9,350 nt of DNA from an uncultured Oscillospiraceae bacterium (GTDB taxonomy: Bacteria > Bacillota > Clostridia > Oscillospirales > Acutalibacteraceae). The DNA lies in assembly GCA_900549055.1 (NCBI GenBank), contig URNB01000082.1, positions 1-9,350 on the forward strand, written 5' to 3'. The notes under the pieces are model-generated. The model did no database searches. It was not told the DNA's origin and saw only the letters and a program-made list of their open reading frames with translations. Position numbers and translations under genes: made by a program. Below, one piece after another: positions 1-6,002 of this stretch. Numbering within the stretch: the stretch's first letter is position 1; each line of letters starts with the position of its first letter.

Positions 1-1535
1 TGAACACCACAGTGGGCCCCGAGCAGGAATATTTTTTGGTGGATAAAAAAATGTATGATAAGCGCCCAGACCTTATCTATTGCGGAAGGACGCTTATAGG
101 CGCAATGCCGCCGAAGGGTCAGGAGATGGACGACCATTATTTCGGCGTTTTGAAGCCGAGGGTCGCCGCCTTTATGCGGGATCTTGATAATGAGCTTTGG
201 AAATTGGGTGTGCTTGCAAAAACCGAGCATAATGAGGTCGCTCCCGCACAGCACGAATTAGCGCCGATATTCGCAACCACAAATATTGCCGCCGACCACA
301 ATCAGCTTACAATGGAAATGATGAAAAAGACTGCGCAGAAGCACGGTCTCGTGTGTTTGCTGCACGAAAAGCCGTTTGACGGAGTTAACGGCAGCGGCAA
401 GCACAATAACTGGTCGCTTTCAACCGATACCGGCATCAATTTCCTAAATCCGGGCAAAAACCCCGGTGAAAACACTCTTTTCCTGCTTACTCTTGCGGCG
501 GTTATACGCGCAGTCGATATGCACCAGGATTTGCTTCGCATTTCGGTTGCGACCGCCGGCAACGATCACAGACTCGGAGCGAATGAAGCGCCGCCCGCAA
601 TCATTTCCATGTTTTTGGGAGACGAGCTTACCGAGCTGCTCGATTCGATAGCGAGCGGTCAGCATCATGATAACGCCGAAAGGGTAAAGATGACCGTGGG
701 CGCGGATATAATTCCCTTTATAAGGAAAGATAACACCGACCGCAACCGCACCTCGCCCTTTGCGTTTACGGGAAATAAATTCGAGTTCAGAATGCTCGGC
801 TCTGCCTCATCTATATCCGATACGAATGTAATGCTCAATACCATGGTGGCGGACACCTTTGCCGTCTTTGCCGACAGGCTCGAAACGGCGGGGGACACCG
901 AAGCCGAGGTTAAAAATATAATAAAGGAAACCGTAAAGGCGCATAAACGCATAATCTTCAACGGCGACGGATATTCGGATGAATGGCAAAGGGAGGCTGC
1001 AAAGCGCGGATTACTGAACCTCAAAAGCACGCCGGACGCGCTGCCGCTGCTTAAAACGGAGGAGAACATTGCGCTGTTTGAGCGCCATGGGGTTTTAAGC
1101 CGTGCGGAGATTGAGTCGCGCGTTGATATAGTGCTTGAAAATTATTCAAAAATTCTGCACATTGAAGCGCTTACGCTTATTGAAATGATGAACCGCGAGG
1201 TCATTCCCGCAATAAGTGAATATACCGACCGCCTCTGCACCGCGCTTATTAACAAGCGCAAGCTGGGTATAAAGCTCGATGAGCATGCCGATACCGAAAT
1301 AATTGCCCGCCTTTCCGCAGCGGACGGCGAAATTTACAAGTTGACCTCCGAGCTTAAAATGGCGGTTATGACGGCGGAAAAAATTCCGAACATGCTTGAA
1401 CGCTCGCGAATGTATCATGATACGGTGCTTCGCCTTATGAACGATATACGCAAATATTCCGACAGCGCGGAAGCGGTAGTTTCAAAGGATTGTTGGCCGT
1501 ATCCGAGCTACGGCGAGCTGCTTTTCAGCATTTAA
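1..1535 (+). CDS. glnN: Glutamine synthetase type III, 5'-truncated by the window edge
   Basis: Makes glutamine from glutamate, ammonia and ATP in the cytoplasm. The reading frame is open from base 3 and is cut by the window start; 510 residues are visible against roughly 700 for the family, so about 190 N-terminal residues are missing. Bases 12-14 (GTG) are an internal valine codon, not a start. Counting visible residues, the frame has the metal-binding EQEYFLVD segment (about 7-14), TEHNEVAPAQHELAP (about 74-88), NGSGKHNNWSL (about 129-139), NDHRLGANEAPPAI (about 186-199) and DRNRTSPFAFTGNKFEFR (about 246-263). These are hallmarks of the GSIII/GlnN subfamily rather than the 440-470 residue GlnA. 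The C-terminal region is the long helical extension typical of GSIII. No terminator is seen after the stop; the promoter of the next operon starts three bases later. Family assignment is firm. Confidence 0.95.
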   Translation, partial: NTTVGPEQEYFLVDKKMYDKRPDLIYCGRTLIGAMPPKGQEMDDHYFGVLKPRVAAFMRDLDNELWKLGVLAKTEHNEVAPAQHELAPIFATTNIAADHNQLTMEMMKKTAQKHGLVCLLHEKPFDGVNGSGKHNNWSLSTDTGINFLNPGKNPGENTLFLLTLAAVIRAVDMHQDLLRISVATAGNDHRLGANEAPPAIISMFLGDELTELLDSIASGQHHDNAERVKMTVGADIIPFIRKDNTDRNRTSPFAFTGNKFEFRMLGSASSISDTNVMLNTMVADTFAVFADRLETAGDTEAEVKNIIKETVKAHKRIIFNGDGYSDEWQREAAKRGLLNLKSTPDALPLLKTEENIALFERHGVLSRAEIESRVDIVLENYSKILHIEALTLIEMMNREVIPAISEYTDRLCTALINKRKLGIKLDEHADTEIIARLSAADGEIYKLTSELKMAVMTAEKIPNMLERSRMYHDTVLRLMNDIRKYSDSAEAVVSKDCWPYPSYGELLFSI

Positions 1536-1538
1536 TGC

Positions 1539-1567
1539 TTGACAAAAAGAGCGCTTTGGCGTAAAAT
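1539..1567 (+). promoter_or_regulatory. Sigma-A type promoter of the T-box/alaR-alaT operon
   Basis: A perfect -35 box TTGACA (1539-1544) is followed after exactly 17 bases by TAAAAT (1562-1567), one mismatch from the -10 consensus. Transcription would start near 1574, just upstream of Stem I of the T-box leader. The -35 box begins only four bases after the last base of the glnN stop codon. Read from the sequence; not tested. Confidence 0.8.
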
Positions 1568-1573
1568 AATATT

Positions 1574-1836
1574 ATTGAAACGCAATGACGGGGATAAGTA
1601 ATCTTTGTCCGCATTCATAAGAGAGGGGATGCTTGCTGAAAGTCCCTGCTTGCGGCATTTGACGAAGCTGCCCCGGAGCGGCGCCCGAAAGGGCAGACGG
1701 CAGCCGCCGTTATCGGCAAAGGTATTTTTAAGTACCGCAGAGTGCGGAGAAGCATCTCCGAAGCCGGGTGGTAACACGGATAAAGGTTTATTCGTCCCGG
1801 GCGCAAAATAATTGCGCCCGGGACTTTTTAATTTTT
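1574..1836 (+). promoter_or_regulatory. T-box riboswitch, predicted alanine (GCT) specifier
   Basis: Leader RNA that senses uncharged tRNA and controls termination before alaR. Stem I runs about 1581-1680: basal CGC/GCG (1581-1583 with 1678-1680), K-turn halves AATGA (1584-1588) and GA (1676-1677), helix CGGGG/CCCCG (1589-1593 with 1671-1675), S-turn AGTA (1597-1600), an AGAG bulge motif near 1620-1625 and a distal TGCTGAAAG-like loop (about 1634-1641). The 3' side of the specifier loop reads GAA-GCT-G directly before CCCCG, the same layout as the solved glyQ Stem I (GAA-GGC-A-CUUC), so GCT at 1667-1669 is the specifier. Stem III is CGGAGA/TCTCCG (1745-1750 with 1755-1760). The antiterminator is CCGGG/CCCGG (1764-1768 with 1796-1800) and ACGGATAAA/TTTATTCGT (1776-1784 with 1787-1795) around a 7-base bulge TGGTAAC (1769-1775). 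TGGT pairs with ACCA, that is discriminator A, as in tRNA-Ala. The T-box identity is firm; the specifier reading is strong. Confidence 0.93.
1794..1836 (+). terminator. T-box intrinsic terminator
   Basis: A perfect 12-bp GC-rich stem, GTCCCGGGCGCA (1794-1805) with TGCGCCCGGGAC (1813-1824), closes a 7-base loop and is followed by TTTTTA and a further T run to 1836. Its 5' arm contains the CCCGG (1796-1800) needed by the antiterminator, so the two structures exclude each other as in other T-box leaders. The default state is termination before alaR. Confidence 0.93.
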
Positions 1837-1851
1837 AAGGAGGAAAAAATA

Positions 1852-2334
1852 ATGAAATACGAAATTCTTAAATTATTGGCGCGCAACGCAAAATATACCG
1901 CCGAGGAAATAGCCGTAATGCTCGGAACTGAAGAAGCAACGGTTAATTCCGAAATAAAGCAGCTTGAAAAGGACGGACTTATCAAGGGCTACAAGGCGAT
2001 AATCGACTGGCAGCGGCTTGACAGCGCCTTTGTTTCGGCAATTGTTGAGCTGAATGTTATTCCCAAGGCGGGACTCGGCTTTGAAGAGGTTGCGGAAAAG
2101 GTTATGAAGTATGATGAAGTGGAGTCTGTATACCTTATGTCGGGCGGATATGACCTGAATGTTGTGGTCAAGGGCAAAACGCTGCAGGATATAGCGCGCT
2201 TTGTTGCCCGTGAGCTTGCAACCATCGATTCGGTGACACAAACCTCGACCCACTTTGTTATGCGCAGATACAAGGAAATGGATGTTGAGCTTGTAAATGA
2301 CAGGGAAGACGACAGGGGGCAGCTCTGGATATGA
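1852..2334 (+). CDS. alaR: Lrp/AsnC-family transcriptional regulator (AlaR-like)
   Basis: A 160-residue DNA-binding regulator of the feast/famine family. The start is ATG 1852, preceded by AAGGAGG (1837-1843) at 8 bases. The frame stays open upstream to 1768, but that stretch is the T-box terminator region and has no suitable ribosome site. Residues 1-50 form the winged helix-turn-helix (AEEIAVMLGTEEATVNSEIKQLEKDG region); residues about 60-140 are the RAM ligand-binding/oligomerisation domain with the SGGYDLNVVVKG turn (98-109). The C-terminal tail is acidic (VNDREDDRG). The stop overlaps the next ATG (ATGA), so it is translationally coupled to the aminotransferase. In Bacillus subtilis the alaR-alaT pair has the same make-up, with AlaR controlling alanine transaminase; the alanine T-box supports the same role here. 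Orthology is inferred, the family is certain. Confidence 0.9.
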   Translation: MKYEILKLLARNAKYTAEEIAVMLGTEEATVNSEIKQLEKDGLIKGYKAIIDWQRLDSAFVSAIVELNVIPKAGLGFEEVAEKVMKYDEVESVYLMSGGYDLNVVVKGKTLQDIARFVARELATIDSVTQTSTHFVMRRYKEMDVELVNDREDDRGQLWI

Positions 2335-3506
2335 TTGATTACTCCCGCGTTATTAACCCCACGGTAGCGGAAATAAAGCCGTCGGGAATACGGAAATTTT
2401 TTGATATTGCCTCTACAATGGACGATGTTATATCCCTTGGCGTAGGCGAGCCTGATTTTCAAACACCGTGGCAGATACGAAAGGCAGGCATAAATTCGCT
2501 TGAAAAAGGGCATACGAAGTATACGGCAAACCGCGGTATCGCACAGCTGCGAAGCGCCGTTGCGGATTTTGTCAGCCGTAAATATTCCCTTACATACAAG
2601 CCGGAAAGCGAGATACTTATAACCGTCGGCGGCAGCGAAGCAATCGACGCATGTATACGCGCGGCGGTAGCCCCGGGGGACGAGGTTATAATTCCGCAGC
2701 CGAGCTTTGTTTGCTATGAACCGATAACACGGCTTGCGGGCGGAACACCTGTGATAATAGAAACAAAGGCAGAGAACGATTTCAAGGTTACCTCCGAGGA
2801 GCTTGCTGCCGCAATAAGCGAGCGCACGAAGCTGCTTATTCTTCCGTATCCCTGCAATCCCACGGGAGCTATTATGGAAAAAAGCGACCTTGAAAAAATT
2901 GCTGAAATTCTTAAAGGCACAAACATTTTGGTGCTTTCGGACGAAATATATTCGGAGCTTACCTTCGGCGGCGAAAAGCATGTTTCTCCCGCGTCGATCG
3001 ACGGAATGTGGGAGAGAACCGTCACCGTAAACGGATTTTCAAAGGCGTTTTCAATGACCGGCTGGCGTTTGGGGTACGCCTGCGGGCCTGCCGAAATAAT
3101 GAAGCAGATAACAAAAATACATCAGTTTGCGATAATGTGCGCGCCGACCACCTCGCAATACGCTGCAATTGAGGCGCTTAAAAGCTGCGATGAGGATGTT
3201 GAGCGCATGGTTAGGGAATACGATATGCGCCGCAGGCTTATAGTATCCGGCTTTAATAAGCTGGGGCTTATCTGCCGCGAGCCGAGGGGGGCTTTCTATG
3301 CTTTCCCATCAATCAAAACCACCGGTATGAGCAGCGAGGAATTTTGCGAAAGGCTGCTTTATTCAAAGCGTGTGGCAGTCATTCCGGGTACTGCGTTCGG
3401 AAACAGCGGGGAGGGCTTTGTGCGCGCTTCCTACTGCTATTCGACCGAGCACATCAAGGAAGCGCTTGAGAGAATTTCGGAGTTCTTGAAGGAAACGGCT
3501 GATTAA
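2331..3506 (+). CDS. alaT: Class I/II PLP-dependent aminotransferase, probable alanine transaminase (AlaT-like)
   Basis: A cytoplasmic 391-residue fold-type I aminotransferase that moves amino groups between amino acids and 2-oxoacids; here probably glutamate + pyruvate to alanine. Seen: SLGVGEPDF (35-43), YTANRG (64-69), NPTG (176-179) with PLP-contacting Asn, SDEIYSEL with Asp204, the Schiff-base lysine Lys238 in NGFSKAFSMTGWRLGY, Arg246 for phosphate contact, and Arg365 in GFVRASY for the substrate carboxylate. All catalytic residues are present. The N-terminal PSGIRKFFDIA and GEPDF.TPW pattern resembles Bacillus YugH/AlaT. GGGGG lies 11 bases before the ATG, which overlaps the alaR stop by four bases. 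Substrate is not readable from sequence; the alanine-specific T-box and AlaR-like partner favour alanine. Aromatic or aspartate aminotransferase are alternatives. Confidence 0.88.
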   Translation: MIDYSRVINPTVAEIKPSGIRKFFDIASTMDDVISLGVGEPDFQTPWQIRKAGINSLEKGHTKYTANRGIAQLRSAVADFVSRKYSLTYKPESEILITVGGSEAIDACIRAAVAPGDEVIIPQPSFVCYEPITRLAGGTPVIIETKAENDFKVTSEELAAAISERTKLLILPYPCNPTGAIMEKSDLEKIAEILKGTNILVLSDEIYSELTFGGEKHVSPASIDGMWERTVTVNGFSKAFSMTGWRLGYACGPAEIMKQITKIHQFAIMCAPTTSQYAAIEALKSCDEDVERMVREYDMRRRLIVSGFNKLGLICREPRGAFYAFPSIKTTGMSSEEFCERLLYSKRVAVIPGTAFGNSGEGFVRASYCYSTEHIKEALERISEFLKETAD

Positions 3507-3528
3507 TACAAATGCTCCCCCATGTGTA

Positions 3529-3570
3529 AAGGAAGCAACGCTTTGTACAGACCAAAGTCTTCCTTCTTTT
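3529..3570 (+). terminator. Probable terminator of the alaR-alaT operon
   Basis: AAGGAAG (3529-3535) pairs with CTTCCTT (3559-3565) and inside it CTTTG (3541-3545) pairs with CAAAG (3553-3557), followed by CTTTT. It lies 22 bases after the alaT stop. The interior is asymmetric (5 bases versus 1) and the T run is short, so termination may be partial. Confidence 0.5.
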
Positions 3571-3609
3571 GCGGTAGCAAACAGAGGGGTATTCTTTTAG
3601 CATCTGCCG

Positions 3610-3644
3610 TCTAATATCTAATATCTAATATCTAACTTCTAATA
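3610..3644. repeat. Five tandem copies of a 7-bp unit (TCTAATA)
   Basis: Units at 3610, 3617, 3624, 3631 and 3638; four read TCTAATA and the fourth reads TCTAACT. The array sits between the end of the alaT operon and the convergent end of the membrane-protein cluster, in otherwise featureless sequence. No repeat of this kind occurs elsewhere in the window. Function unknown. Confidence 0.9.
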
Positions 3645-3712
3645 TACAGGCGTGGCAGTAGGTTTGCAAAAGGCTGCTGTTAAATTCTTTCGCCCGAGCG
3701 GAGAGTGTGCCT

Positions 3713-4219
3713 TCACGGGGTCGGTTCACTGAAAAGCCCGATATGCGGCGGGTAATAGCTCCAGCGCACAAACAGCACTATAAACACGCCCGCTATTATT
3801 GCCGAAATATAAATTGCAGCCTTGCTTTGCAGGCAGCCGCATTTAATAATTGCCCGCTTTATGACCAGCATTGCAAGTACGCCTATAAAGAACGAAAGCA
3901 CGTTTAAAAACGGTATATCATAGCCGATAATGCCGGTATAGGTGTAGAAAAATACAACAATCGAAAGCATACCGCTGAAAATGCCCGAAACCGCCGCGGG
4001 AATATAATTCCGCGGTTTGTTTTTTATAACATAATATTCAATGACCGAATAGATAAGGGCGGGGAAGAAGATAAGCTTTAAATGCTCCCATGTGCTTTCG
4101 TTTACGGGAAAGAAAAAGCCGACGAAGTGATTATCGCCCGTCCAATCGTACACAAAGTGCCACAGCGTTCCGACTGCGCCCACTATAATAAACTCAAGGA
4201 CGGCGTTTAATTTTTTCAT
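3713..4219 (-). CDS. Small polytopic membrane protein, DUF6512-like
   Basis: A protein of 168 residues with five or six hydrophobic segments and no catalytic motif that I recognise. The start is set at ATG 4219 (MKKLNAVLEF), since GGGTGAT lies about 6 bases upstream; an alternative ATG at 4234 adds MGDNY but has no ribosome site. Its most distinctive part is HFVYDWTG (about residues 21-28) followed by PVNESTWEHLKL (about 38-49), the kind of conserved stretch seen in the uncharacterised DUF6512 family; that name is from memory. Segment pattern: about 6-23, 48-66, 74-94, 100-121 and 134-153. It is the last gene of the minus-strand cluster, 42 bases after the zinc-ribbon gene. I see no clear terminator after it. 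Function unknown. Confidence 0.75.
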   Translation of the reverse strand: MKKLNAVLEFIIVGAVGTLWHFVYDWTGDNHFVGFFFPVNESTWEHLKLIFFPALIYSVIEYYVIKNKPRNYIPAAVSGIFSGMLSIVVFFYTYTGIIGYDIPFLNVLSFFIGVLAMLVIKRAIIKCGCLQSKAAIYISAIIAGVFIVLFVRWSYYPPHIGLFSEPTP

Positions 4220-4261
4220 ATAATTATCACCCATAACATATTATGAGGATAATTATACCGA

Positions 4262-4753
4262 TTATTCCGCAATTACGGCTATTAAAAGCAGCAAAAAGCC
4301 GAAAACGCAAAGTAAAAGGTTTCCTGCCTTGCGCCAAAAAAGATACCAGTCGCTCGGCTCTGCGTTTTCAGAGCCTGAAATTGTGAAACTCAGTCGTATT
4401 TTTTCAAAGAACCAAAGCAAACGGGGCAAAAACGAGCTGATAATTCCCACAATAAAGAAAAGCATTGAATACAAAATAAGCTCGGGATTAAACCTTTGAA
4501 GACGCGCGCCGACAAAGAGCAGCACAACCGCGAGCAGCAGACCGCCGACGGATACAAATCCCGTTATTCGGTCAAAGGTCGTTACGGCAAGCGGGTCGCT
4601 TTCGCGCATAAGCTTATCGCCCGTATCGGATATACGCCCGTTTATTTCGGCTTCATACGCCTTTGAAACGGGCGCGGGCAGCTTTTCGCCGCAGTCGGCG
4701 CAGAAAAAGCGCTCATTATTGTTTATTGCACCGCATTTTTCACAGACCTTCAT
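4262..4753 (-). CDS. Zinc-ribbon membrane protein of unknown function
   Basis: A 163-residue protein with an N-terminal zinc ribbon (Cys4, Cys7, Cys18, Cys21: CEKCG and CADCG knuckles), a charged linker (about 25-62) and three hydrophobic segments (about 63-83, 92-113 and 143-161). The ribbon has no signal peptide before it and should lie in the cytoplasm. AAGGGGG lies 8 bases before the ATG, in the 17-base gap after the upstream membrane-protein gene, so the two are almost surely co-transcribed. Such zinc-ribbon/membrane proteins are common in Clostridia and mostly uncharacterised; the ribbon more often mediates protein contacts than DNA binding. No enzyme motif is visible. Confidence 0.8.
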   Translation of the reverse strand: MKVCEKCGAINNNERFFCADCGEKLPAPVSKAYEAEINGRISDTGDKLMRESDPLAVTTFDRITGFVSVGGLLLAVVLLFVGARLQRFNPELILYSMLFFIVGIISSFLPRLLWFFEKIRLSFTISGSENAEPSDWYLFWRKAGNLLLCVFGFLLLLIAVIAE

Positions 4754-4770
4754 GACATTTCCCCCTTGTG

Positions 4771-5991
4771 TTAAATTTCTGGTGGTGCGGAGTGCGGATA
4801 TTGGGTTGCAATTCGGTTTTCGGGCTTTGTATCAAAAAGGTAAAGAACCAATAAAAAGAGCCATTCAAGCGGTTTCATTATTATATATACTATGTCGGCA
4901 GCAAGCGGTGTTTTAATATGCTTTGCTATCGGGTAGCCTGTTTTATCGTAAAAGCTGCGAATCGCGCGGTGTAAGTGCGGAGCACGCTCGGAAAGCAGCT
5001 GCTCAAATGCGTTTGCAACGCAAAGCTGCCTGTTTACCGTTATTTCGTGACCGTGCCTTTTGCCCGTTCTCAAGGGCTTTACTAATTTTTTGTGCCCCTC
5101 GGCTGCTACGGTGCATAAGTAGTGACCGTCTCTCGGCAGGTTTTCGGGCGCAATTTTCTGTGACATTGTCCAGTCGGCGGTTTCGGTCCAAAGCTTTACC
5201 ACGCTGTCAGGCTCCTGACCGAAAAGCAGCATAATTACCGTAAGAACGCCGAGCAGGGGAATAAGCAACAGCAGTGCCAATACAGGCAGGCTTGATTTAT
5301 TATGCAAAAAGGCGGAGATACGCGGCATTTTGGTTTGCTCTTCCGCTTCTTCCGCCGTTTTATCGGCAGAAAGCACTTCGCAGGCTATTACGCGGAAAGA
5401 AAGTATAATATAGTTTATAGGAAATAAAAAGAGGAAAAATGACGCGCCGGTAATTTGTACGCACCACAAGACGCAAAGCGCGCAGCCAATATATATTGAG
5501 GAAATGCAGAGCGCCGAAAAAAGCGGCGGGCGTTTATTCTGCGGGATAAATCTCAGGCAGATATGACCGATAACGGCAACAGCGAAAAGAACCGCAAGTG
5601 TGAGTGTATGCTCGGACGATACGGGTGAATGCTTTTGATTGTTGTAAAGCTGAACATACCAATCCTTAAAAAGTATATTTTTTAAGGGGGCAAGTGTAAC
5701 GGTATAATAAACTCCCGCAGCAATTGAGAGCAATTCCCAAAGGCTCATAAAGATACTTTTATATGTCAGCCGTTTTTTGTTTGTAAGCAGTAAAATATTT
5801 TCAGCGGTGAGCACAAACGGCAGAAATACAATTGAAACACAAAGCAAAACGACAAGGTCAAAATCATTAGAGCCGCAAACAAGCACATAAATAACAGCAA
5901 AAACCAAGGCGGCTACGCCGCAAAACAGCAAGGTTGTGAGAATGGGATATTTGAGAAAACTGTGCCAAAGCTTTTTTATATGGCGCACCAT
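4771..5991 (-). CDS. Large polytopic membrane protein of unknown function (DUF6688-like)
   Basis: A 406-residue integral membrane protein. ATG 5991 is preferred over ATG 5997, because AAAGGGG sits 6 bases before the former and touches the latter. Numbering from the longer form, hydrophobic segments lie near 16-40, 45-65, 84-102, 131-150, 158-180, 184-206, 237-260 and 365-388. Between the last two is a soluble stretch (about 262-362) with the densest conserved-looking residues: DGHYLCTVAAEGHKKLVKPL (290-309), KRHGHE and VNRQLCVANAFEQLL (321-335). I associate that pattern with the uncharacterised DUF6688 family, from memory only. The gene starts 11 bases after the stop of the lipoprotein gene, pointing to co-expression and perhaps a shared complex. 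It does not look like an ABC permease: no EAA loop is visible. Confidence 0.75.
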   Translation of the reverse strand: MVRHIKKLWHSFLKYPILTTLLFCGVAALVFAVIYVLVCGSNDFDLVVLLCVSIVFLPFVLTAENILLLTNKKRLTYKSIFMSLWELLSIAAGVYYTVTLAPLKNILFKDWYVQLYNNQKHSPVSSEHTLTLAVLFAVAVIGHICLRFIPQNKRPPLFSALCISSIYIGCALCVLWCVQITGASFFLFLFPINYIILSFRVIACEVLSADKTAEEAEEQTKMPRISAFLHNKSSLPVLALLLLIPLLGVLTVIMLLFGQEPDSVVKLWTETADWTMSQKIAPENLPRDGHYLCTVAAEGHKKLVKPLRTGKRHGHEITVNRQLCVANAFEQLLSERAPHLHRAIRSFYDKTGYPIAKHIKTPLAADIVYIIMKPLEWLFLLVLYLFDTKPENRIATQYPHSAPPEI

Positions 5992-6002
5992 ATACATCCC
6001 CT

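Noticed and set aside
665..1069. Minus-strand frame of 134 codons opposite glnN
   Set aside because: Shadow of a strongly conserved gene; Ser-rich with no recognisable motif or ribosome site.
1661..1663. GAC (Asp) as T-box specifier
   Set aside because: It precedes the GAA of the specifier loop, whereas the codon follows GAA in the known Stem I; tRNA-Asp also has discriminator G, which does not fit TGGT with Watson-Crick pairing.
1605..1811. Small open frames on both strands across 1532-1811
   Set aside because: They lie inside the T-box leader, follow its helices rather than codon structure, and have no ribosome sites.
1768..1851. N-terminal extension of the AlaR-like protein from GTG 1768
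   Set aside because: It would start inside the T-box bulge and run through the terminator; AAGGAGG at 1837-1843 points to ATG 1852, which gives the usual Lrp length.
1989..2981. A 330-codon open frame on the minus strand opposite alaR and alaT
   Set aside because: It is opposite two well-identified genes, is rich in Cys, Arg and Tyr, shows no domain, and is a codon-bias shadow.
3610..3644. CRISPR-like array
   Set aside because: The units are 7 bp with no spacers and no cas genes are nearby.
4252..4257. TATAAT on the minus strand before the DUF6512-like gene
   Set aside because: No acceptable -35 box 16-18 bases upstream; read-through from the zinc-ribbon gene is simpler.
4923..5234. Plus-strand frame of 103 codons opposite the large membrane protein
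   Set aside because: Low-complexity Arg/Ser/Ala/Cys composition typical of an antisense shadow.
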